Positions 1-8,100 of a stretch of DNA of 36,931 bases are shown here, one piece after another. The position numbers and the translations under genes are program-made. The notes under the pieces were generated by a model, which did no database searches, had not been told where the DNA came from, and saw only the letters and a list, made by a program, of their open reading frames with translations. The stretch is from a virus, in the IMG/VR virus record IMGVR_UViG_3300031578_009193, positions 1 to 36,931 of that record, one strand, 5' to 3'. The stretch's first letter is position 1, and each line of letters opens with the position of its first letter.

Positions 1-742
1 GTGAGGTAATCTGGGTTCCGGTACGAAAACCCGCAGCCGGCTTCACGAGGAACCGATCGACGATGTTGGGATCGTCGCTCGACATTGCGATGCCGTTCTT
101 GGTTCCACAATCATCATCGAGAATGAGCTGATCGCCCATGTTGTTGACGAGGATCTTCGAAAAGTCTCCCGGCTCCGTGATGGCCAGGTTGGCTGCGATC
201 AGGTTGTTCCTGGATTCCATGCTGGCTGCGAAGTGGTCACTCGGCGGGAGCCCTTCGCTATAGCTCTTTCGGATCATCCACGGGATCGCGTCGCCTTCGG
301 CAGTGCGTGCTGCAATAGGGGACATGAAGGAGCGCATCAGCTGGATGGGCTTTCCACGCGTGCCCGACTGTACCATCATCCGCTGCGTTCCACCGAATTT
401 CTCGGTGGCCTTCATCATCTTGTCTTGTGCGTCGAGGATGATCGTACGGCGCTCGGTTGCGCTGTCTGTCTTTTTCAGCTTCGCCAGTGCGGGATGGAGG
501 ACGGCGTCACGCCGCTTGTAGTCCGGCGTGATGTCGTCGAGCGTGATGGAAGCCCCTTCGGCTGTGGCGATATCGTGGCCGAGCTGGCGGATATGATCCA
601 TCGTTTTCGCAGCAAGAGCGGGGTCTCGCCGTGCGAGCGTGTAGAGCCGCTTGTTCAATGACCGAGAATCGAGAGCTTCGTTTGACTGGAGGTCTCTCGG
701 GAGTGCTCGGTTGACGAGATGCTGGCCGAAGGTTTGCGGCAT
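1..742 (-). CDS. RNA polymerase beta' subunit, C-terminal part (partial, runs off window start)
   Basis: Second half of the largest subunit of a bacterial-type multisubunit RNA polymerase. The reading frame is open from an ATG at 742 to base 1, giving 247 residues. The segment TFGQHLVNRALP and then LNKRLY...QLGHDIATAEGASITLDDI matches the beta' stretch after the active-site domain (E. coli TVGRAIL...LNKK...GFKYATRAGASIGIDDM). QSGTRGKPIQLM corresponds to SGARG-xx-QIRQL. The following IPWMIRKSYSEGL and ESRNNLIAANLAITEPGDFS align with the PI-x-NFREGL and trigger-loop region, and DDDCGTKNGI with the DCGT motif. It starts about where the beta' portion of the gene at 5134-9564 stops, so the two polypeptides together should make one beta'. 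The stop of the preceding gene is only 3 nt upstream and no Shine-Dalgarno is visible, so translation is probably coupled. The true C-terminus lies outside the window. Confidence 0.9.
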   Translation of the reverse strand, partial: MPQTFGQHLVNRALPRDLQSNEALDSRSLNKRLYTLARRDPALAAKTMDHIRQLGHDIATAEGASITLDDITPDYKRRDAVLHPALAKLKKTDSATERRTIILDAQDKMMKATEKFGGTQRMMVQSGTRGKPIQLMRSFMSPIAARTAEGDAIPWMIRKSYSEGLPPSDHFAASMESRNNLIAANLAITEPGDFSKILVNNMGDQLILDDDCGTKNGIAMSSDDPNIVDRFLVKPAAGFRTGTQITS

Positions 743-745
743 GCG

Positions 746-1168
746 CTAGTAGCCAAACTGGCTGTTCGAGGTGCCCGGGTTGTCGCCGCCGAACATCGCG
801 CCGCCGGCGGCGAGACCGCCGAGTCCTGCGGTGGCAGCCTGCTGCCCGGAACTCATACCACTCCACATATTTCGCAAGCCGCCGCCCGCGTCGCGTGCTC
901 CGGTGCGGAGGGCGGTTCCGGTTCCCTGCTGGGACAGCCCGCGGGCAGACTGGACGCCACTGCGGAGCGCGCCGTAGGTTCCCTTGCCCAGCGTCTTGCC
1001 GAGACCGAGGCCAGCTTTCCCTGCACCCAGGAGCCCCTGTCCCAGCGCGCCCCAGAACGCCAGCTTCTCCAGGTCGATGCCCATCTCCTGGGCCTCCTTG
1101 AGCAGCTGCGCGGCGTTGCCGTCGTTGAGAGCTTTCTGGATACCCATCTGATATGCGTGCTTGAGCAT
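746..1168 (-). CDS. Small Gly/Ala-rich protein with MLK-AYQ-G N-terminal motif
   Basis: A 140-aa protein of unknown function. The first 14 residues (MLKHAYQMGIQKAL) match the N-termini of the genes at 1178-1453 and 32219-32695. After a helical segment (to about residue 45) comes a Gly/Ala-rich region with alternating small residues (GALGQGLLGAGKAGLGLG, later AATAGLGGLAAGGAMFGG), which could form glycine-zipper helices or a flexible virion protein. It sits between another MLK protein and the beta' C-terminal gene, with stop and start codons nearly touching. The Shine-Dalgarno AGGAGA overlaps the stop codon of the gene upstream. I infer a minor virion component, because the related protein at 32219-32695 lies among probable head genes. 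No catalytic motif is visible. Confidence 0.75.
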   Translation of the reverse strand: MLKHAYQMGIQKALNDGNAAQLLKEAQEMGIDLEKLAFWGALGQGLLGAGKAGLGLGKTLGKGTYGALRSGVQSARGLSQQGTGTALRTGARDAGGGLRNMWSGMSSGQQAATAGLGGLAAGGAMFGGDNPGTSNSQFGY

Positions 1169-1177
1169 CGTGTTCTC

Positions 1178-1453
1178 CTAGATGCTGGTGCTGCCAGGAC
1201 CGCGAATGTCGATCCCGAGGTTCGAGAGCGTGTCGTTTCCGAAGCTCTCGGTGCTTGAGTTGCTGAAGGAAGAATCCTTCTTCGGTTTCCCGATGGGTTC
1301 CTGGTACTCGTCTTCGGTACCTGAAGCGTCTTCGTCTCCTGCCTCGATCTGGAAGAGCGTGGCCAGCTGCTCCGCGGGATTGGCGTTCGATGGATCGAGG
1401 CCTGCCTCTTCCATTGCGATCTTTACGCCAAGCTGGTAGGCGAACTTGAGCAT
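1178..1453 (-). CDS. Small acidic protein with MLK-AYQ-G N-terminal motif
   Basis: A 91-aa protein of unknown function, read from an ATG whose A is the last base of the TGA stop of the upstream membrane-protein gene (TGATG coupling). A longer open frame exists upstream, but its Arg-rich translation is the shadow of that gene. The N-terminus MLKFAYQLGVKIAMEEAGL is a variant of the motif at 746-1168 and 32219-32695. The rest is acidic and low-complexity (DEDASGTEDEYQEP, then a Ser-rich tail), so probably disordered beyond the first helix. The shared N-terminus with a divergent remainder suggests a short docking or sorting helix; this is inference. Confidence 0.7.
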   Translation of the reverse strand: MLKFAYQLGVKIAMEEAGLDPSNANPAEQLATLFQIEAGDEDASGTEDEYQEPIGKPKKDSSFSNSSTESFGNDTLSNLGIDIRGPGSTSI

Positions 1454-2028
1454 CACGACTCCGCGGACGCGTTTTCGCCGAAGACGTGTCTGCCGACCAG
1501 CGACCAGAGGCCACCGGCGGCTGTTCCGACGAGGAGACCGTTCAGGATGGCTTGCCACCAGACGACACCGGAGATGAGTCCGGTTGCGACGGCAGCGATG
1601 ATACCGGCGCCGGCGGCCACCCACGGTAGAGCCACGGTCGGCAGAGCTTTCCAGACGAACTTCTTCAGGATCCAGACGAGTGCCATGATCACGAGGCCGG
1701 CGAACACGCCCCAGTTCTTCGTGTTGAATGCGTTGATGATGAGCTTCACGAAACCGCTCACGTCTTCATCGACGAGCGTGGTGTCGGGGAGCTTGGGCTC
1801 CTCGGTGACCGGCGCGGCAGCGGCCTCGGCTGCGGCTTTGGCTGCCAGCTTGGCAACATCTCCCGCGGTGGGCGCGGTCGACGGAGCCGGGGGGACCGCC
1901 TCGGCAACGGTGGGTGCTCCGGCGGTGACCGCGGGCGCGGCCGGAGCGGCGGCGTCGTCGGCGTAGGCCAGCGGGGCCACGATGAGCAGCGACAGGATCA
2001 GGGCCAGAAGGGTCTTCTTGGTGGTCAT
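1453..2028 (-). CDS. Signal-peptide membrane protein, possible holin
   Basis: A 191-aa protein. The start at 2028 is preferred over an upstream in-frame start because AGGAGG lies 6 nt before this ATG and the protein then opens with a clear signal sequence (MTTKKTLLALILSLLIVAPLAYA, cleavage likely after AYA). Residues about 25-85 are Ala/Pro-rich and probably an extended periplasmic or linker stretch. The C-terminal half has three hydrophobic segments: WGVFAGLVIMALVWILKKF, ALPWVAAGAGIIAAVATGLI and ILNGLLVGTAAGGLWSLVG. The last two resemble the paired C-terminal helices of phage holins, which make membrane lesions at lysis. No endolysin or spanin is visible nearby, so lysis is only one option; a virion or assembly membrane protein is another. 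It lies between the LigD-like gene and the MLK genes and is coupled to the latter. Confidence 0.7.
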   Translation of the reverse strand: MTTKKTLLALILSLLIVAPLAYADDAAAPAAPAVTAGAPTVAEAVPPAPSTAPTAGDVAKLAAKAAAEAAAAPVTEEPKLPDTTLVDEDVSGFVKLIINAFNTKNWGVFAGLVIMALVWILKKFVWKALPTVALPWVAAGAGIIAAVATGLISGVVWWQAILNGLLVGTAAGGLWSLVGRHVFGENASAES

Positions 2029-2077
2029 GGTTTTCCTCCTACGCGTGCGAGCGTACATTGATACCTGGAATCGTAGG

Positions 2078-5000
2078 CTACTTCTGCTGCGGATTCAAGC
2101 GTTTGAAGCCCCACTGGTTCTCGTTGGTCCGAAACAGCACGAGGGGCTCGCCCTCGGGACCCTGGAAGTGGATCTTGTCGGCCGCTGCGCGGACTTGTGT
2201 TGGGACGTCGTGGAGGAGCTCGACATCGCCTGCGCCGTAGCCTTCCGGGATGTTGCCGCTGAAGTTGCGGGCGTACTCCTCGGTGTGCGTCGGCTGCTGT
2301 ATGGCGCGGAGCATCCGGTCCTCGACGGTCGGGTACCGTCCCTTGGGCACGGCCCACGAGTGCGCCTGCTGCGTCGCGGGGTCGACGAGGCGGACGTCGT
2401 AGTGCGGCCCGGCGCGCTGAGCGTTGTGCTGCTGGGTGGCCAGGCGCCACGCCGCGTCCTGGATATCGGGGATGTCTGCGATCTCGCGCTCGGCCGGGAT
2501 GCCCGGGGCAAACTCTTCGGCTGCGGCCTTGATCTGCTCGACCTTCTTGGACTGCAACACTTCAGTGCCGGGGATCTCTCGGAAGTCCTTGAGAGCCGGC
2601 CGGAAGGAGTTGCGCATGGAGGCCGCTTCACGTCGGAGGTGCTCCTCGGATTCGAGGCCCTTCCCCAATTCTCGGGAGACGTACTGCTCGAGGGTGCGCG
2701 CTTCTCCGGGGTCAACAAGGATACGCCGGTGTGGCTCGAGGTCTTTCCTCTCCAGGTCGAGTGCCTGATATCCATCTATGATGTGAGGCTCTTCTCTTCC
2801 CAAGGCCCCCAGCATCGCGGCTGTCTGCACTTCCTTGAGTCTGTCCCGGGCGGCGTACATCTCTCTTTTCGTACGCTCCGCTTGTTGCGCGGTCGGACCC
2901 TTCCGCCATTCATCAGTGGCGTCGTACATCTTCTGAAGAGCGTCCTTCCGTACCGGATCGTCATCCATGGAGTACACTGGCAGGCCGGTTTGCTTCTGGA
3001 GCTCGTTTACATACGTGGTCTTCCCCGAGCCCGGAGCTCCTGTAACGATCGTGTGCTGCGCCTGCGCTGACTCCTTGATGCGTTCGAGCCGTGACCCGGG
3101 CGGTGCCATCCCGCGATGCAGCACGGTGGCGACACTGGGCCGCTTGCCCTTCAGCACGGCGTAGGCGCGAACCATGTCGGCCTTGTTGTGCAGCGGGACA
3201 TGGTGCGCTGCGCCCGGCGGCAGCTTCATGCCCTTGACCTTCTTCCGGAGAGCCTTGAGGATCGAGGGATTCAGGTCGGGGGCGCGTTCCTTGAGGCGCT
3301 GGGCGGCGTGGTCGGCGGCTTCTTTGACTTTCGTGATGAACTCCGGAGGAATCGTGTACCCCTCGGTCGTCAGCTTGGCGTGTGGGTGCCCCGAGAAGAG
3401 ATACGGGTCTCCCACGCCTTCTGGCATCTCTGTGGGAAGTTCGCGCACGAGATTTTCTGGCGATACCTCTCGGTGGCTGCGTGGCTGCTCTTCCACGATG
3501 TCGGCCTTGGAAACCAGTCCAGCGCGTCGCAACTTGTCGTAGTCGATTTCGTACAGCTGATTGCCGCGTGCATATTCCTGTTGTGCTTGAGGCGAGCCTT
3601 CTCCGATAGGGCTGCGGAGGGAAGATATGCTGGTGGACAGACCATCTAGCTCTGCGTCTGCGCGATCCATGATGTCTTCGGGGGACGCGTCTTCAGGGAG
3701 TTTAGCCAGCAGGTCAGCGCGCTGTCTCCGCCACCGGGACATGATGCCTTCGAGCGCCTCTCCCGACAGAGCTCTTGGCGCGCGCAGACCGTCTTCCAGG
3801 ATCGGCGCGTCCTTGGGCGCGTAGTGATACAGCTTCTCCCCCTTCGCCGATCCTACCTTCTGCCGCAGTGCTTCCAGATCCGGGGCCAGCTCTTTCGGCA
3901 TCCTTTCGGCGTACCACTCCAGGTAGCCTGCACGCTCGTCGGGCGTCATCTCTGCCAGGCGCGCCGAGCGTCGTTTGCTCGTCAGGCGCTTGCGGGCCGC
4001 TGCTTCGCTGTACGGCAACAGCTCGACGTTGGGGTTCGTCTCGAGTGCGTTCAGGACGTTCTTGATCTCCTCGATCTTGCTCGGCGTGACGGCGTTTTCG
4101 TTGATCTGCTCCCATGTCGCTCCGCGTCGCGGTGGGGCTTTGAATCCTTCGCCCGGGAGATCGTACAGGTAGCCTGGCTGATCGTACACATCCTGGATGG
4201 CGCCCGGGCGCATCTCCTGCATGACGATTTTCTGGAGACCCTTTTTCCACTTCGTACTTTGTTCGAGATCCCTGTCTCCCCACTTGCCGCCAGAGTAGGT
4301 CATGGCGAAGTCACGGGACGGGGCGCCGAAGACGGCCTTGGGGATTCGGGGATCGCCGTGCAGATCGCGCGGTTCGAGGACGTCGAGCTTCTCGGGGGAG
4401 CCGTGGTAGAGCGTCTCGGCCGCCTGCTTCACCGCCTTCGCCATCGTGAAGTCCGTCCGCTTCGCGCTCGGCAAGTCCTTGAGCTTCACCGGCATCGAGA
4501 CCAGGCCCGTCTCGACGTTCAGGCTGAACGGTGCGCGGATGGAACCCTTGTTCTTGAGCGGAGACATGTCGAGACGGACCTGGTCCTTGTCGGCCACGCC
4601 GAAGGTCACGTCGTCGCGCTGCGCGATCCCGTGCAGGATCTGCTTGGTCTTCTTGCGCGCGGCGTTGACGTCCATCGGGCTGGCCAGGTTACCCTGCACA
4701 TAGAAACCACGCCCGCCGGAAAAGCGCACGTCGACCGACTTGACGTCGGGGTGCGTCTCCATCGTGCGCGCCACGGTCTCGGCGATGGTCTTGGTCTGGC
4801 GCCAGGGCACGTTTTCCTGTGGGTCGATGTCGGCGACGAGGGCGGAAACGCGGGGACCGAAGGTCTGGTGAACTTCACTCATCCGCACCTGGTTCAGATC
4901 CGCGAGGCGCTGCGCGTTCATCCGAATCAGATTGCCCTTGGGATCTTTTCTTCGAAGCACAACGCGGTTCGGGTCGAAGCTCTGCCGGATGATCGTGGCG

Positions 5001-5134
5001 CGTCCCTTGACGGCGTCGAGCAGATGGTTCTGCACCTTCGGGTTGGCGTAGTAGTCGTGGACCTGCTGCTTTGTCAGCGTCGCGTTCGGCGCATCGACGA
5101 TGACCTCGTCCCAGCGCGCGGGGTCCTTGGCCAT
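2078..5134 (-). CDS. LigD-like multidomain DNA-repair protein: polymerase/primase, ART-like region, P-loop kinase, 3'-phosphoesterase
   Basis: A 1018-aa fusion. An upstream in-frame start at 5173 exists, but I chose the ATG at 5134: it overlaps the stop of the RNA polymerase gene by one base and has GAGGAA about 9 nt upstream. Residues about 95-235 form an archaeo-eukaryotic primase/LigD-Pol domain: LVADIDPQENVPW (D102, D104), FSGGRGFYV (usual His replaced by Tyr), then VRLDMS and IRAPFSLNVETGLVSMPV. Residues 242-300 (LYHGSP...) and 435-550 (LYHYAP...) resemble ADP-ribosyltransferase-like folds, with low certainty. Residues 699-707 are a Walker A (GAPGSGKTT) followed by YSMDDD, as in polynucleotide-kinase or zeta-toxin P-loops. 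Residues 900-975 match the LigD 3'-phosphoesterase: QQHNAQR, HYDVRL, SWAVPKG, a HxxxY pair and IPEGYGAG, keeping H903, H911, D913, R915, H950 and Y954. No ligase domain is present. The likely role is processing of broken DNA ends. Confidence 0.85.
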   Translation of the reverse strand: MAKDPARWDEVIVDAPNATLTKQQVHDYYANPKVQNHLLDAVKGRATIIRQSFDPNRVVLRRKDPKGNLIRMNAQRLADLNQVRMSEVHQTFGPRVSALVADIDPQENVPWRQTKTIAETVARTMETHPDVKSVDVRFSGGRGFYVQGNLASPMDVNAARKKTKQILHGIAQRDDVTFGVADKDQVRLDMSPLKNKGSIRAPFSLNVETGLVSMPVKLKDLPSAKRTDFTMAKAVKQAAETLYHGSPEKLDVLEPRDLHGDPRIPKAVFGAPSRDFAMTYSGGKWGDRDLEQSTKWKKGLQKIVMQEMRPGAIQDVYDQPGYLYDLPGEGFKAPPRRGATWEQINENAVTPSKIEEIKNVLNALETNPNVELLPYSEAAARKRLTSKRRSARLAEMTPDERAGYLEWYAERMPKELAPDLEALRQKVGSAKGEKLYHYAPKDAPILEDGLRAPRALSGEALEGIMSRWRRQRADLLAKLPEDASPEDIMDRADAELDGLSTSISSLRSPIGEGSPQAQQEYARGNQLYEIDYDKLRRAGLVSKADIVEEQPRSHREVSPENLVRELPTEMPEGVGDPYLFSGHPHAKLTTEGYTIPPEFITKVKEAADHAAQRLKERAPDLNPSILKALRKKVKGMKLPPGAAHHVPLHNKADMVRAYAVLKGKRPSVATVLHRGMAPPGSRLERIKESAQAQHTIVTGAPGSGKTTYVNELQKQTGLPVYSMDDDPVRKDALQKMYDATDEWRKGPTAQQAERTKREMYAARDRLKEVQTAAMLGALGREEPHIIDGYQALDLERKDLEPHRRILVDPGEARTLEQYVSRELGKGLESEEHLRREAASMRNSFRPALKDFREIPGTEVLQSKKVEQIKAAAEEFAPGIPAEREIADIPDIQDAAWRLATQQHNAQRAGPHYDVRLVDPATQQAHSWAVPKGRYPTVEDRMLRAIQQPTHTEEYARNFSGNIPEGYGAGDVELLHDVPTQVRAAADKIHFQGPEGEPLVLFRTNENQWGFKRLNPQQK

Positions 5135-8100
5135 CAGGTGGGTTCCTCGATCGTGTGTGCCGCCGGGTTCCACAAGGTTGCTTGCCGCGTTTTGCGGCTT
5201 TTTGCAGCGCCCTTGAATGACACCGGCGTTCCGAGAGTGATCTCTCCACGATGGTACGCCGTCATCGCGTCTGCCTGATTGTTGAACACTCGGGCCTGCC
5301 CAGTCGGGGACGCAGAGGTCGCCTGGTACACGCCCATCACGGCTTCCTGCTGCGGGGCGGCCTTGGTCAGCGTGAACTTCCGCTGGTCACTGAGCAGCAT
5401 GTTCGGCAGCGTGAGGCGCTTCGCCTCTTCGACTGCCTGCGCTGTCACCGGAACGGTCAAGCTCACCGCATCGCCGTCGAAGTCGCCTGCCTGGATCGGC
5501 GCGAGCGACTCGTGGACACGAATCGTCTTGCCCGGAACGAGCTTCGGGTACGCAGCGAGCATGTTGTAGCGGTAGAGCGACGGCGCGCGATTGACGAACA
5601 GCGGACGCTCCCCCGTCTCCCGAACCAACGACGCACGCGCTGTCGGGTGACGGTCTTCGATCATCGTTTTGGCTTCGGTAGCGCGGAAGCCGCGGCGTAC
5701 GAGGTCTTTCATCACAAATGGAGCGTACATCGACCAGCCGGCATCCTCGGGAAGGCCGACTTCGTCCATAGCCAGCGTCGCATCTGGAGCAATCGTTCCA
5801 CGCCCGCTGACGTCCTGGCGCCGCTTGAGCAGCTTGCCATGGAAAAAGCCTGACTTCGGGGAGCGCCCTGCTCCCGAGATGCGCGCGATGTACCCCTGTA
5901 CGTTGCGGCCTTGGAGCTGCGGGCTCGTCGGCTCGCTGACTCCGTAGAGCGCGCCCATCGATTCGTACAGGTGCTTCCTGGCATCGCGCTGCATGTCGGG
6001 CGGTAGCCCCTTGGTTTTCCTCACCAGGTCGTTAGCGATCATCGTGTCGCGCAACAGGTAGTTCGGATCGGAGATCTGGAGGTTGCCCCCCGTGCCCGGA
6101 ACGATCGGACGGTACACCGGAGGTACGACGGGCACCTTGCTGACGACGTAGGCGTCCTCCGGGCGCATCCCATTTTCCTTGAGTGCGCGGATGTACTTCA
6201 GTTCTTTGACCGCGTTGTTGCGCTTATCGGCCTTCAGCTTCTTCAGTTTGGCGAGCGTCTCGGTCTCACGCTGGTCGAGGTCGATCTTGGACAGCCGCTT
6301 CTGGACACCGGCACCGCCCTCTGCCTGTATGACCTCTTCGAGCTCCTTCTGCTTCATGCCGAGGAAGGTACGAACAGGCCGCTCGAAAATCGGGTTGACC
6401 ATCGGCTCGGACAGCTCAACGTGGCTCCACTTTGTTCCGTTGTTTCCGCCGGTCAGTGCGGGGTCGAAGAAGCCGCCCTGCTCCGGGGTCAGGTCTTTGG
6501 CCTTGACGAAGAGCGGGCGTTTGATGGCACCAGAGGTCACGGCTTCTACGTCCTTGTCCGTGAGTGGACCGACTTGAACGTGGTTGCCGCGCTTGTCCAT
6601 TTTGATGCCGGCGCCGGCGAGCATCGCACCGAACTTGTCGTAGGCAAACGGCGTGCGCAGCGCCGGCGTGGGAAGGCCGAGCTGGTGTGCGCGCCACCAG
6701 GCGTCGTTGCGCTGGCTGCGGAGCGCTGCTGTTTCCTGGACGACGTTGCGAGCGTCGTGGGCAACGAGGGCGTTGAACTCCATGCGACCGATGCCCTTGG
6801 CGCCCTTGGGCCCACCGGCGGACGGCTGCTGATTTACGTCGTAATCATCGACGCCGCGGGCGGAGAAGTTGGTCGCTGTCGTTTTCATCAGCTTTTGCGT
6901 AAACTGTGGACCGACGAGAACTCCCGAAATCTTCTTTCCGGTCTGCGGGTCAGTGATGGTTTCGGTATCCTTGAGGCCGTGCTTCTTCAGCTCGGCCTTG
7001 ACGTAGGCGACGTTGTCACGGTCGGCGAAGTTTTCGATGATGATACGCTTGCCGGTTTTCTCGGCAACGCGTGCCAGGGCGGTTTCGAGAACCTGTGCCG
7101 GGTTAATACGAGTGACAACGCTGGTTGGCGAGACAGCCATGTCGATCGGATTTCCGTTCTCGTCCTGGAGCATCTGGTCGTCGGGGATGATTGCCGATAC
7201 GACGCCCTTGTTGCCGTAGCGACCGGCGAGCTTGTCGCCAATCTTCAGCGGTTCCTCGGTCTTCACGGTCATGCGGATCTTGTTCCCGGCGCGCACGACA
7301 TCGGTAACGACGCCCGGCGTGTCGTGCTCCCAGGTGACACCCGTGTCGCGGTAGGGCTTCACGAGCTTCTTGTGCAACTTGCCGAGCATTCGCGCTTCCG
7401 GCGTGAGCTTCGATTTCTGCACAGACGCGATGAGGAGGTCGCCAGGATTGACACGCATGCCGGGCTTGACCACGCCGTCGTCTCCGAGCTTATTGTACAG
7501 GTCGGGGGCGTACTTGTTGCCGTAGTAGTTGGCGTGGATCTTGGAGTTGACCAGGCTTTCGCTGTCGACCTCGGTCCCCTCCTGGTACATGTGCAGCGAC
7601 GTCAGCTTATTGGCCGCATTCTCGGAAACGACCACCGCGTCGTTGCTGTTCATGCCGCGCATCGACGTGTAGGCGACGCGCAGATTGCGCCCCATCGAAA
7701 GCTGCCCGTCCTTGGCGTAGTGTGATTCAGCCAGCGGCTGTCCAGCTTTTACCTTCTGCCCGCGGCTCACGGTCAGTGTGTCGTTGAGGTACGTCTTCGA
7801 CGCGAGTGGGAAATCAGTGAAGTACGGAACCTTGGTCGGGGGCGCCCCCGTCTTCGTCGGCGTGTCGGGCTTGATGTGCACGTATCCATCCCGGATGGAC
7901 ATTACGGTTCCGCTTACCGGTGCCGTGGGCACGACCATCGCACCTACTTCTTCCTCCATTGACCGGCCGGGCCGGTAGGACGACACCTGGATCATGGGCG
8001 CCTCGCCGCCCTTGAGCGGCAGAGCCTGGGTCATCATCTTCGAACCCATCGTAGCTCGGTTGCCATCGATGCTGTCCAGAAACGGAATCAGATTCGTCGA

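Noticed and set aside
2095-4283. Several long open frames on both strands inside the LigD-like gene
   Set aside because: Arg/Ser/Pro-rich shadow translations caused by GC-rich codon third positions. The frame with recognisable motifs is the minus-strand 5134-2078 gene.
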